From Gemmatimonadaceae bacterium (GTDB taxonomy: Bacteria > Gemmatimonadota > Gemmatimonadetes > Gemmatimonadales > Gemmatimonadaceae): a DNA stretch of 50,213 nt. Position 1 is the stretch's first letter; each line of letters opens with the position of its first letter. The stretch covers positions 1 through 50,213 of the forward strand of contig JADGQS010000007.1 in NCBI GenBank assembly GCA_017881585.1. Direction: 5' to 3'. The translations under genes and the position numbers were made by a program. Below are positions 18,986 through 27,571 of this stretch, piece by piece. Below the pieces are notes generated by a model that was not told the origin of the DNA, made no database searches, and saw only the letters and a list, made by a program, of their open reading frames with translations.

Positions 18986-21450
18986 CAGCCCTGCGCCCCC
19001 GCGCCGCCGACAGACGCCGCGACCGCACTTTCGAACCCGTCGGCCGGCGCGGCCGCTCCGCGCTGCACCACCGCAGCGCCCGTGTTCTCGTCGTAGCGCA
19101 CCTCGAGCACCTGGTCGAGCCCGTCGCGAACGTTCTCGATGTGCGTGATCAGGATGACCTGCTCGAACCGGTCCTGCAGGCCTCGCAGGAGCTCGACCAC
19201 GTGGTGCCGGCGCGTCTCGTCGAGCGAGCCGAAGATCTCGTCGAGCACCAGGAGCGAGAATGCCTGCCCCGCCCGCTCCGCGATCATCTGCGAGATGGCA
19301 AGGCGGAGGACGAGGTTCGCCATGTCCTCCTCGCCGCCGGAGATGACGGGCTTCGGCACGCCCTCCTCGAGCACCACGATTCGATACTTGTCGTCGAGCT
19401 CGAGTTCCGTGTAGCGCGCGTCCGTCAGCTCGGTGAGGAACGCGCTCGCGAGTTCCGAAAGTTCGGGGCGCATCGCGAAGTTCAGGTCGGTGCGCAGGTC
19501 GCTGTAGGCGCGGTAGAGCTCGTCGTGCAGCCGCTTCTCGGTCTCGAGGGCCTCGAGCTTCTTCTCGGTGCGCTCGAGTTCGTTCCGCGCCGCGAGCGCG
19601 CGGTCGAGCGCGGCGCGGGCAAGCGCCATATCGCTGTTCGCGTTCATCGACGCGAGCGTTTCCGCGTGGAGCTGCGCCGCCGCCGCGGCGTGGTGGTCGC
19701 GCAGCATAACGAACTCCTCTTCCGAGAGCGCGAGCGCGGTGCGCCGCCGCGTGAGTTCGTCGCGCCGCGCCGAGAGCGCGGCGATGCCGCGTGCGACGCT
19801 TTCCTGCTCGCGTCGCAGCGCCGGCTCGCGCTCCACCTGCGTGTTGAGGCGATTGGCCTGCGTGTTCAGCGCGGCGAGCCGTTCGAAATCCTGCTCGAGC
19901 GCGGTGTGGCGCGCGCGATCGTAGCCTCCTGGAATTTCGCCGAGCTCCTTCACGAGCGCGTCGTGGCGCTGCTCCTTCGCGGCGAGCTCGCGTCCAACCT
20001 GCTCGAGCTGCTGCACGCCCATCTGCACGCGCGCGAGCCGGCGCTCGAGCGCGCCGACCTCCTGCTGCAGCTTCCGGCGCTGCTCGTCGAGCGCGGCCAC
20101 GTCTTCCGGCATCGCCTCGAGCTGCTCGAGCCGCGACTTGAAGTACGATCCGTCGGCGCTCACCGTCTCGAGCTGGTTGTCGAGCAGGTCGAGCACCTGG
20201 CGGTAATGGTCTCCGAGCGGCCGCTGGCAGGTGGGACACGTGCCCTCGTCGCCGAGCGCGACGAGCTTGTCGCGCTGGTCCTTCAGTTCGGCGTACTGGG
20301 CCCGAAGCGCGTTGCGGCGTGTCTCCGCCTCCTGCCGGTCGCGCACCCACTCCGTGCGGCGCAATTCGAGCTGCCCCTGCGACTCATCGTGCGCGCGGCG
20401 CCGCGCCTCGAGTTCGCCGGTGACCTGCTCCTCGAGCGCCGGCGCCGCCTGCACGCGTGTGTGCTGCTCTCGCAGCTCCTCGAGCTCGGCGGCGAGCGCG
20501 CGTTCCTGTTCGAGCAGCGCCTGCCGCCGGCCGTCGTGCACCGCGAGGTCGCGCATCCGTGCGAGATCGTTGCCGAGCTCGTGGAACGGCGTGAGTTCCG
20601 CCGCGAGGGGCAGCAATGCTTCACGGGCCGCGGACACGTGCTGCAGCTCGGCGGTGAGCCGCTCCGCGTTGCGCTGAAGCCCCTGCAGCTCGCTCTGCGC
20701 CACCCGAAGGTCGCCCTCGAGCTGCTGCGACTCCTCGCGCTGCCGCTGCGCGTCGATCCACCGCGGCGCCAGCGCGCCCACCTGTGCCTGCAGCCGGGCT
20801 CGCTCGACCTCGACGCCGGCGAGCCGCGCCGTCGTCTCCTCCCGTCGCGCATCCGCGGCAGCGATCTGCGCGGTCACCACCTCCGCGTCGGGCATTCCGC
20901 TGCGCATGCCCGTGATCTCGCTGCGAAGCTCGCGCCGACGGACGTCGGAGAGTTCCTGCGCAGTGCGGAGCTTTTCGTATCCCAGCACGCGCGAGAGGAA
21001 CTGCGCACGCTCGGTCGCGCTGAGCATCGCCATCACCGCCAGTTCCTTCTGGCCGGTGAAATACGTGTTGAAGAACTCCGACCGCGACATGCCGAGACGG
21101 CGCTGCAGAATCTCGCCTACGGTCGTGACGGAGTCCGCGATCGGCTGCGCACTTCCGTCGAGGTACAGCTCCGCCATCGTGAGGCCGCGCACCACGCCGT
21201 AGCGGTGGCCGCCGAGCTCGAAGTCGAGCTCGACGCGCACCGACGCGCGCGGCGCGGCGCGCGAGAAACGAATGGAATCCTTTCCGCCGCGGGCGGTGTC
21301 GCCGCCGTAGAGCGCCCATGCGATGGCTTCGAGGACCGTCGATTTTCCGGCGCCGTTCGGGCCGATGATGCCCGTGAGCCCGGAATCGAATTCGATCTCG
21401 GTGTCCGCGTGCTGGCGGAAGTTCAGGAGGCGGAGGCGGTTGAGTCTCAC
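18985..21450 (-). CDS. SbcC/Rad50-type SMC ATPase
   Basis: Partner of the SbcD/Mre11 nuclease, acting on double-strand ends and hairpins. 821 aa, clearly shorter than E. coli SbcC (about 1050), close to archaeal Rad50. The Walker A is GPNGAGKS (30-37). A Q-loop region FFNTYFTGQKELAVMAML follows. Long coiled coils flank the zinc hook Cys405-Pro-Thr-Cys408. The ABC signature SGGEED starts at residue 704 and the Walker B/D-loop is LLVLDEIFGSLDETRR. The ATG at 21450 overlaps the sbcD stop by four bases. The gene is third in a minus-strand series with nurA-, herA- and sbcD-like genes. Symbol withheld because it sits between the sbcC and rad50 types. Confidence 0.93.
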   Translation of the reverse strand: MRLNRLRLLNFRQHADTEIEFDSGLTGIIGPNGAGKSTVLEAIAWALYGGDTARGGKDSIRFSRAAPRASVRVELDFELGGHRYGVVRGLTMAELYLDGSAQPIADSVTTVGEILQRRLGMSRSEFFNTYFTGQKELAVMAMLSATERAQFLSRVLGYEKLRTAQELSDVRRRELRSEITGMRSGMPDAEVVTAQIAAADARREETTARLAGVEVERARLQAQVGALAPRWIDAQRQREESQQLEGDLRVAQSELQGLQRNAERLTAELQHVSAAREALLPLAAELTPFHELGNDLARMRDLAVHDGRRQALLEQERALAAELEELREQHTRVQAAPALEEQVTGELEARRRAHDESQGQLELRRTEWVRDRQEAETRRNALRAQYAELKDQRDKLVALGDEGTCPTCQRPLGDHYRQVLDLLDNQLETVSADGSYFKSRLEQLEAMPEDVAALDEQRRKLQQEVGALERRLARVQMGVQQLEQVGRELAAKEQRHDALVKELGEIPGGYDRARHTALEQDFERLAALNTQANRLNTQVEREPALRREQESVARGIAALSARRDELTRRRTALALSEEEFVMLRDHHAAAAAQLHAETLASMNANSDMALARAALDRALAARNELERTEKKLEALETEKRLHDELYRAYSDLRTDLNFAMRPELSELASAFLTELTDARYTELELDDKYRIVVLEEGVPKPVISGGEEDMANLVLRLAISQMIAERAGQAFSLLVLDEIFGSLDETRRHHVVELLRGLQDRFEQVILITHIENVRDGLDQVLEVRYDENTGAAVVQRGAAAPADGFESAVAASVGGAGAQG

Positions 21451-22643
21451 GTTTCCTCCGCCGAGGCGCTCAGGTCGCGCGTCGTGCCGACCTGCTCGGC
21501 TTCGCGCAGATAGTGCGCGCCGAGCTCGACGAGGCGGTCGCGATCGATGTCCGACGTGAGCACACGATTGCGCAGGCTCTCGCGCAGCATGTCCGCGAGC
21601 GATGGACGACGCCCCGGAGCGCCACTCGCGAAGGTGCGCAGCACCTCGGGGCGCCGCATGTCGAGATGGAAATGGAGCGCGCGGCGCTGGAACTCGCGGA
21701 GCATCTTGTGGTCGAGTTCGCGTGCTATGTGGCGCGGCACGTCGCGCACGACGAGACGCACGACCTTGCCGTCGATGCCGCCGCTCGTCCGGGCCACGGC
21801 TGCGGCGATCGCCGCGTCGAGATCGGCGGCGGAAAGCCCGCGTCCCCCGATCGGCGGCAGGTCCAGGAATTCACGGGTCACCGGGAGCGGATGGAAGGTC
21901 TGCTTCCCCGTCTCGAGATCGCGCTCGATCATTCCCTTCCCCGGCAGCTTCTGCGCACGCTGCTCCTCGATTTCACCCCAGACGTTCGGACTCGTGTAGT
22001 CGAGCGCGCCGCTGTAGAACGCCTTCGGGCCCATCTTCTTGTAGACGTGAATATCGCCGAGCGCGACGTAGTCCCACGCGGGCGAGCTCACCACGGCAGC
22101 GGGAATCCGCAGGGCCGACCGATCGGAGTGACCGTCGAACTCAGGCATCGCACCCTCGACCTCGCCGTGCATCACGAGGACGTTGAGCCGCGCCGCCGGA
22201 TCCGGCTCGATCGACACGTTCCCCGGCGGAAGGTCCGGAACCGCTAGGATCGACAGCCCGCGATCCGGAAACGTGAATCGCCGCGGCTCACTGTCCACCA
22301 CGTGAATGCCGAGCGGGGCGAAGAGGCGCAGGATGCACAGCGTCTCGCTCGACCGCGGCATGTCGTGATTGCCGGCGACGATGACGACGATCGCGTCGGG
22401 CAGCTCGCGCATGAGCCGCGAGAATTGCGCGAAAGCGTGGAGAATCGCGGGGTTCGTCGGCCGCACCGTGTGAAACACGTCCCCCGCGATCAGCACGAGA
22501 TCCGGACGCAGTTCGATGACGCGATCGATGGCGCGTGTGAACGACTGCGCCACATCCCACTCCCGCTGATTGATGCCGGTGGGAGTGGTGCGCTGGAACT
22601 GCCGGAACCCGAGATGCAGGTCGGAGAGATGAAGGAGGCGCAC
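21447..22643 (-). CDS. SbcD/Mre11-type exonuclease
   Basis: Mn-dependent calcineurin-like phosphoesterase, the nuclease subunit of the SbcCD (Mre11-Rad50) complex. 398 aa. All five phosphoesterase motifs are present: HLSDLHLGF (Asp8, His10), LIAGDVFHT, VAGNHDMPR, VMHGEVEG and VALGDIHVYKKMG. The C-terminal capping and Rad50-binding region follows. A repeat-rich 350-bp gap lies upstream, so this pair probably has its own promoter, separate from the HerA-like gene. The four-base overlap with sbcC ensures coupled synthesis. Confidence 0.94.
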   Translation of the reverse strand: MRLLHLSDLHLGFRQFQRTTPTGINQREWDVAQSFTRAIDRVIELRPDLVLIAGDVFHTVRPTNPAILHAFAQFSRLMRELPDAIVVIVAGNHDMPRSSETLCILRLFAPLGIHVVDSEPRRFTFPDRGLSILAVPDLPPGNVSIEPDPAARLNVLVMHGEVEGAMPEFDGHSDRSALRIPAAVVSSPAWDYVALGDIHVYKKMGPKAFYSGALDYTSPNVWGEIEEQRAQKLPGKGMIERDLETGKQTFHPLPVTREFLDLPPIGGRGLSAADLDAAIAAAVARTSGGIDGKVVRLVVRDVPRHIARELDHKMLREFQRRALHFHLDMRRPEVLRTFASGAPGRRPSLADMLRESLRNRVLTSDIDRDRLVELGAHYLREAEQVGTTRDLSASAEET

Positions 22644-22715
22644 ACACCGAATCTAGCCGTTGCAGACGATAGGGGTCAGAGGCGTAGATCGAGGTGGGAG
22701 CGACGAGATTTGAAC

Positions 22716-22892
22716 CGATGCAGGGTGCAGAAGAGGAATGCGGGATGAGGGGTAAGGGTTGAGATCTGAGTTTGGATTGGGGCACTGGGACCAACAGCCA
22801 CTCCCCACTCCTCTCTACTCCGCATCCCGCAGCCGAACTCATCTCTCGCTACTTGCCCCGCATCCCGCATTCCTCACCTGCACCCTGCATCG
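22716..22892. repeat. Long imperfect inverted repeat, family B, copy 1
   Basis: Arms of 41 bp (22716-22756 and 22852-22892) match at 37 positions; core words are gatgcagggtgcag and ggaatgcgggat. The element fills much of the 350-bp gap between the HerA-like and SbcD genes. Between the arms are loose repeats of ctccccactc and catcccgc. After the right arm a run of ccgatctccccactcccatc words continues to about 22950. A second member of the family is at 31611-31799 and half-copies are at 17933-17947 and 38976-39009. The sbcD promoter must lie in or next to it. Confidence 0.88.
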
Positions 22893-22993
22893 AGCGGGTA
22901 AGTCCCGCACCCGATCTCCCCACTCCCATCTACTCGCACTCCCTCTCTTCCAGAGCGGCGCGGATTCCCGCGCATCGACCCGAGACGGAGCGT

Positions 22994-24943
22994 TCAGAAC
23001 CCGTAGGGATCGTCCGTCGGCGCGGTCTTGAGCGGTGTGCGGGGCTTGGCGTCCACGGGCTCGGCGCGCACGCGACGCTTGAGCTGGCCGCGGAAGAAGG
23101 CCTTCACGTCGTCCGGCTTGGCCTGGATGGTGCGGTTTCGCGCGCGCAGCACTTCCTCCTCGTCCGCCAGCGCGATCGAGTCCTTCACCCACTCGAGAGT
23201 CACCGTGCGGTCGAGCGTGCGCAGGGCGCGAGTGACGGCTTCGTCGAGCGTCTGCTCGACGGCCTGCGGAAAGCGCTCCACTCCCTCGCGGCCCGAGAGC
23301 ACGGCGGGGCGCGGAAAACGCACGAACACCGGTTGCGAGAAGTGCGGATGGCGCACCATGAGCTGGCCCTTCTCGAGCGTGGAGAGCTTCGTGCGCGTCG
23401 CCGGTGAGAGCGTGGCGTACCCCGGCGTCGCGAGTTCGTCGGGGTCCATGCGGCCGAAGAGCGCGGTGCCGCTGTTCCCCACCACGCGGCGGTGCACCTG
23501 CGAACGGAACTGCTGCGCCGCGAAAAGAACGAGCCCGAGATACCGCCCCCGCTCCGCGATGTCGAGGAGCATCGCGCGCACGTAGGTATCCGGCCCGTCG
23601 CTCGGCGCGTACTTGTTCAGCTCGTCCACGAACACGATGACGTGCTCCACTCCGAGATCGCGCTTCTCGAGATGCTCGCGAAGCGTCGATACGATCCGGG
23701 AGAAAATCAGGTCCTGCGCGTCGGCCTCGACGTTCGCGACATCCACCACGTACACGGCGCGGTCTCGGAATTGGCCGAACGGCAGGTCGCTGACGGTGCC
23801 GTCGTCGGTGACGAGGCCGCGGCAGCGCGTGGAGATGTTCGTGAGGCGATTGCGCACCTTTCGAATCGTGGCGACGTGATGCGTTCGCCACGATTCGGCG
23901 TTCTGCTTCTCCATGCCCGTGAGCAGATCGCGGAACCAGCGCTCCAGCTCCCCGAACGACTGCACGCGGTGCACCGCCGTCAGGTACTTCGGATCCGAGA
24001 ATTCCTGGTCGACGACGCGCTCCTTGATGAAATCGATCAGCGCGTCGGCCTTGGCGTCGACGTCGTCCTTGTTGAGCAGCACTTCGGCGTACTGCAGGAC
24101 CTCGCGCAGGCCCCACGTGAGCGGCTTCACGTTGTGCGCGAGCGCATCGTTCGAGCGGAGCGTGTTCAGCGCGTAGCCCTTGGCGGTGTACGGCGCGTAG
24201 TACTCGACGTCCTTGAACGGTTCGGCGGGCACGCCGAGCCGGTCGTACAGCGCGCGGTCCGCGTCGTCGAGCTTCGCGGCGGGCTGGTCGAGGAAGCAGA
24301 GATCGGGCCCCTTCACGTTGAAGCAGACCGCCGCGACGCGGCCCTTCTTCGCGGGGAAGTGCGCGAAAATCGAGGCGAGCAGCCACTCCACGGCGCTCGT
24401 CTTCGTCGCGAGGCCCGAGACGCCGCTGATGTTGAGGTGCGCCGCCTCGGGGCCGAGGAGAAAGTCCGCGTCGAGCCAGACCGGCGACGATGTCGCGCCC
24501 GAGCGATACAGCCCGACGGGGATCCCGGTGCTCGAGCCCGGTGTGAGATACGCATCCATTCTCAGCGCGACCGCGACGTCTTCGTCGCTCGCGAGATGGA
24601 CCGTTCCCATCGAGACGGGCTGCAGCGGCTCTTCCGGCACATGACGCAGCACGGCCGCCGAGTAGAGCCGGATTTCCGTGCGACGCGTCGGTGCACCCGC
24701 GTCGCCACCGGGTTCGCCGTCGTAGCCGAGCACCTCGTGCAACGGCGTCTCGACGTCGGTGTAACCGAATCCTTCGACGACGACGCCGTAGACGACGGGG
24801 AGCACGCCGTTCACGGGCTGCGCGCTCTCGACCCGCACGATGGTTCCGATTCCGACCGGCGAGTCGAGCGCGGTCCAGAAATGGAATTCGTGGGGCGTGT
24901 TGGGCTTGCGCTCAGTGGCGACTACGCGGCCGAGAATTGACAA
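22994..24943 (-). CDS. HerA-like DNA translocase/ATPase
   Basis: HerA-FtsK superfamily ATPase (DUF87/COG0433 type) that in archaea drives DNA into the NurA nuclease during end resection. About 649 aa. An N-terminal HAS-like beta-barrel is followed by the P-loop SGVSGLATKTS with Lys181; a Thr-Lys in place of Gly-Lys is characteristic of this bacterial HerA branch. Walker B is VIVFVDELNKYAP, and the arginine-finger side is LLDIAERGRYLGLVLFAAQQ. The TTG at 24943 is chosen because conserved sequence starts there (SILGRVVATERKP); the upstream ATG at 25027 would read through a repeat. A NurA-like gene lies directly upstream. Confidence 0.85.
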   Translation of the reverse strand: MSILGRVVATERKPNTPHEFHFWTALDSPVGIGTIVRVESAQPVNGVLPVVYGVVVEGFGYTDVETPLHEVLGYDGEPGGDAGAPTRRTEIRLYSAAVLRHVPEEPLQPVSMGTVHLASDEDVAVALRMDAYLTPGSSTGIPVGLYRSGATSSPVWLDADFLLGPEAAHLNISGVSGLATKTSAVEWLLASIFAHFPAKKGRVAAVCFNVKGPDLCFLDQPAAKLDDADRALYDRLGVPAEPFKDVEYYAPYTAKGYALNTLRSNDALAHNVKPLTWGLREVLQYAEVLLNKDDVDAKADALIDFIKERVVDQEFSDPKYLTAVHRVQSFGELERWFRDLLTGMEKQNAESWRTHHVATIRKVRNRLTNISTRCRGLVTDDGTVSDLPFGQFRDRAVYVVDVANVEADAQDLIFSRIVSTLREHLEKRDLGVEHVIVFVDELNKYAPSDGPDTYVRAMLLDIAERGRYLGLVLFAAQQFRSQVHRRVVGNSGTALFGRMDPDELATPGYATLSPATRTKLSTLEKGQLMVRHPHFSQPVFVRFPRPAVLSGREGVERFPQAVEQTLDEAVTRALRTLDRTVTLEWVKDSIALADEEEVLRARNRTIQAKPDDVKAFFRGQLKRRVRAEPVDAKPRTPLKTAPTDDPYGF

Positions 24944-24944
24944 G

Positions 24945-25058
24945 ACGATCGAAGATGGAAGATGGAAGACCGAAGACCCGGTACTAAAGTTACTGCCGTC
25001 GTCCGCCTTTCGTTTTCGATCTTCCATCTTCGATCTTCCATCTTCGATCTTCGATCGT
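24945..25058. repeat. Inverted repeat of gaagatc words, family C
   Basis: This element lies between the NurA-like and HerA-like genes. The left part (gacgatcgaagatggaagat and following, from 24945) and the right part (ending atcttcgatcgtc at 25058) are reverse complements. Both are built from iterated gaagatgga/cgaagatc words. The spacer (about 24980-25014) is gc-mixed with no gene. Related gaagaccgaagac words exactly fill the 31-bp gap between the two ABC-ATPase genes at 47900-47930. The element occupies the expected ribosome-binding region of the HerA-like gene, leaving its start uncertain. Confidence 0.82.
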
Positions 25059-25062
25059 CACT

Positions 25063-26073
25063 CTACGCGCCCACGAGGGCGCGAAGATATTCCTCGCAAT
25101 CGCGTATGCCGTACGCCATGGTGCTCCAGCGTTTGTCGGGAAGCGACACGGGCGCGCGCTCCGCGAGGACCCAGCGGGACACTTCGTCGGCGCGTTCGGC
25201 GCTCCACGACTCGCGGGCGATCTCGACGCGGACCAGCCCGAAGAACGGATCGCGACCGCGCGCGTCGCGCAGCCGCAGGTACCAGCTCGCGACCGTCGTG
25301 CGGCGCGGCGAACGGATTTCGAACGAAGTCGTCCGGGCGCCGGCCTCGAGCCCGGTCACGACCGTGAGCGAGCCGCCGGTCGCGTACAGCGTGCGATGCG
25401 ATTTCACCACGCCGACGGCGAACATGCTCTGCGATGCGCGGCCGGCACCCGAGATGCCGCCGTCGACGAAGAGCGGCTCGGCTTCCGATGCGCACCACGA
25501 CTCCGCGAGCGCGATCTCGAGTTCCTCGCGGCGCCGCTGCACGGCGGTGCGCGCGAGCGCGAGAAGCTCCATCGGATGCCGCGCGAGCGCGGCGTCGCAG
25601 TCTGCGAAGGTGTCGACGATCTCCATTCGGGTGCTGCGCAGCCACTCGAGTTCGCGGGTGCCGATCAGCGAGACGGGCGCATAGAGGGCGCGCGCGATGC
25701 GCGGCGCACCGCGCCAGACGTGCAGGATGCGGTCGCTGCGCCGGCGGACGACGGCCGCGACGGTTCCGTGCACGACCGGCGCGCCGGCGCGTCCGCGCAG
25801 GATGACCTGGCTCGCCTGGATGCCGTCGAGAAACGCGGCGAATGCCGCGACAGGCTCACCGACACTTCGAACGGAAAGCAGATCGCCCTCGATCGAAGCC
25901 GCGGCCTCGAGCCGCGGCGGCGTCGCGTCGGCCGGCGTGAGCTCGAGCGCGGGACCGGCCGACTCGACGATCGAGAGCCGCATTTCGTCACTGGGAATCG
26001 GCGCATTCCGGAGTGCGCGCAGCGCCTCCCGGATGCTTGTTCCGCCCTCGGCCGCATCGTACGTTGAAGCCAT
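25063..26073 (-). CDS. NurA-like nuclease
   Basis: A 336-aa protein called NurA-like because of its gene pairing with HerA and its motifs: an N-terminal strand with a candidate catalytic Asp in PLFVDGGISGAG, and a C-terminal acidic segment DPFFGLVRVEIARES with DEVSRWVL, both typical of RNase H-fold NurA proteins. NurA is a 5'-3' nuclease that works with HerA on double-strand ends. The ATG at 26073 faces the start of a lipoprotein gene, the two start codons overlapping within CATG. Sequence similarity is not strong by eye, so the family call rests partly on neighbourhood. Confidence 0.65.
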   Translation of the reverse strand: MASTYDAAEGGTSIREALRALRNAPIPSDEMRLSIVESAGPALELTPADATPPRLEAAASIEGDLLSVRSVGEPVAAFAAFLDGIQASQVILRGRAGAPVVHGTVAAVVRRRSDRILHVWRGAPRIARALYAPVSLIGTRELEWLRSTRMEIVDTFADCDAALARHPMELLALARTAVQRRREELEIALAESWCASEAEPLFVDGGISGAGRASQSMFAVGVVKSHRTLYATGGSLTVVTGLEAGARTTSFEIRSPRRTTVASWYLRLRDARGRDPFFGLVRVEIARESWSAERADEVSRWVLAERAPVSLPDKRWSTMAYGIRDCEEYLRALVGA

Positions 26074-27046
26074 GCGCTCCCTCTCTCGCGTGCCGCGTGC
26101 CACCACCAAACTCACCGCCGTCATTCTACTCTCGGCGGCGGCGTGCGAGAAGTCAAAACCGGCGAAGAATTCCGCGGACGTGATAGTTCCCGAAGGTGTC
26201 GCCGCGCTGGATCTCGCCGGCAAGCCGCAGATCCTCTTCCAGATCTTCGGCGATCGCGAGAGTCCGCTCATGATGCCGATCGCGGCGATCGTGAAGGGCG
26301 CGATCAAGCCGATCGGGCTCACGCTGAGCGGCTGGAAGCAGCTCGATGCCCAGTACATGGCGGCGGGAACGAAGTATCCGTTCCATGTGGAGGGCGGCGA
26401 CCCGGGCGAATTGACCGTCACGCACGACACGGCGTATTCGCTCCCCGGGTGCAGCGCGGTCAAGCCGATAGCCGTCGTGCAGCTCGCGTTCAAGACGCCG
26501 CACGCCGATCCCACGGTCGAGTTCCTCGCGTCGAGCGGGGCGGCCGTGCCGCCGCGCCCGGAGAGCGGGAAGCTCATGACGTCGGCGGACATCGAGAAGC
26601 TCGCGCGCCGCATCGGTCATGCGGCCGGAATGCGCGCGAACCTCTCGCCGGCGGAACTCGATTCGCTCGACTTCCACGCGCGCATGATCGCGACCGGCGC
26701 ATCCCGGGCGCCGACGATGCTCATCTCGTTCATCGACCCGAACTCAGGCAGCGCGCGGGGCGGCGGATGGACCGGCCACGTGTTCGTCCTCGCCGACAGC
26801 GGCGCGAACGGCTACGAGGCGACCTACATACATGCCGTGAAGGGCGACGCGAGGACCGTGGAGTTCCAGCGGCTGGTGAACCACGTGGACTTCAATGAGG
26901 ACGGAACGGACGAGATCATCGTGGAGGCGTGGAAGTACGGGTCGGGCAGTGATCTCGTGGTATTGAGTTTCAAGGCGGGGAGATGGCAGGAAGTTCTGCG
27001 GGTGCGGCAGGAGTGGTGTCTCGACTCTCCTAAGGACAAGAAGTGA
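26072..27046 (+). CDS. Predicted lipoprotein of unknown function
   Basis: A 324-aa protein with a basic n-region (MRSLSRVPRATTK), a hydrophobic core and a likely lipobox (SAAAC, Cys25). The mature part has no enzyme motif known to me. Its last third contains NHVDFNEDGTDEIIVEAWKY, similar to FG-GAP/EF-hand-like calcium loops (D-x-N-x-D-G-x-D-E), found in surface propeller repeats, here as a single copy. The start at 26072 overlaps the opposite NurA-like start; no better ATG exists, and the signal peptide supports it. The gene is divergent from the repair cluster and ends at a large inverted repeat. Confidence 0.7.
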   Translation: MRSLSRVPRATTKLTAVILLSAAACEKSKPAKNSADVIVPEGVAALDLAGKPQILFQIFGDRESPLMMPIAAIVKGAIKPIGLTLSGWKQLDAQYMAAGTKYPFHVEGGDPGELTVTHDTAYSLPGCSAVKPIAVVQLAFKTPHADPTVEFLASSGAAVPPRPESGKLMTSADIEKLARRIGHAAGMRANLSPAELDSLDFHARMIATGASRAPTMLISFIDPNSGSARGGGWTGHVFVLADSGANGYEATYIHAVKGDARTVEFQRLVNHVDFNEDGTDEIIVEAWKYGSGSDLVVLSFKAGRWQEVLRVRQEWCLDSPKDKK

Positions 27047-27056
27047 GATAGGAGTG

Positions 27057-27276
27057 GCGAGACCAGTGGGGAGTGGCGAGGCTGAGTGGGAAGTGGGGAG
27101 AACCGAGTGGCGAGCGGGGAGCGGAAAGAGCGGCAAGTGAGTGAGAAGAAGAGAAGTGGCGAGATCTCCCCGCTTCTCAGCAGGTCTCAGCTCTCGCCAC
27201 CTTTCTCGCCACTTCCCGCTCGCCACTCGGTTCTCCCCACTTCCCACTCACCCTCGCCACTGGAGACTGGTCTCGC
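27057..27276. repeat. Long imperfect inverted repeat, family A, copy 2
   Basis: Arms of 64 bp (27057-27120 and 27213-27276) match at about 58 positions and consist of the same words as the element at 17132-17355: gagaccagtgg, gtggcgagg, tgagtggg, agtggggaga. The spacer also keeps gagatctccc and gcaggtctca found in copy 1, so the two are homologous over the whole length rather than only similar in composition. It lies between convergent genes (lipoprotein and the Lrp-type gene). A terminator role is possible but does not explain the conserved spacer. Confidence 0.9.
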
Positions 27277-27292
27277 CCCTCGCCCCTGCCGT

Positions 27293-27571
27293 TCACGAAG
27301 AGCCCACGTCCCATCCCTGCTCGAGATCCGCCTTCGAATACGCCTTGAACGCCGTCAACGTGGTGGTCCGCACCAGCCCCGGCACCAGCGGAAACTGCTC
27401 CGTCACGATCTTCGCGATGTCGTCGTACTGCGGAACCTTCACCAGCACGACGAGATCCCACTCGCCGGACACGGAGTAGACGTCCGTGACGCCTTCGATC
27501 GCCGCGAGGTGTTTCGCGCACTGCGGGATGAGACGCGGTTCGGCTTTCACGAGGACGATGGTCGTGATCAT
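27293..27571 (-). CDS. Stand-alone Lrp/AsnC effector (RAM) domain protein
   Basis: A 92-aa protein equal to the C-terminal ligand-binding domain of Lrp/AsnC regulators (AEPRLIPQCAKHLAAIEGV, YSVSGEWDLVVLVKV, ITTIVLVKAE and TEQFPLVPGLVRTTTL). The DNA-binding helix-turn-helix is absent. Such stand-alone RAM proteins (SraA type) form decamers or modify other regulators upon binding amino acids. The ATG overlaps the preceding stop (ATGA at 27568-27571). Co-transcription with an aminotransferase fits amino-acid sensing. Confidence 0.85.
   Translation of the reverse strand: MITTIVLVKAEPRLIPQCAKHLAAIEGVTDVYSVSGEWDLVVLVKVPQYDDIAKIVTEQFPLVPGLVRTTTLTAFKAYSKADLEQGWDVGSS

Noticed and set aside
19141-21513. 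790-codon plus-strand frame opposite the SbcC/Rad50 gene
   Set aside because: It mirrors the repetitive coiled-coil codons of the minus-strand gene and contains no recognisable domain.
22716-22892. Insertion sequence ends
   Set aside because: The arms are inverted like IS termini, but the roughly 95 bp between them codes for nothing and no target duplication could be seen; a MITE remains possible but is unproven.
24944-25027. N-terminal extension of the HerA-like protein to the ATG at 25027
   Set aside because: The additional residues are encoded by a repeat element and are low-complexity (RKRKADDGSNFSTGSS); conserved sequence begins at the TTG.
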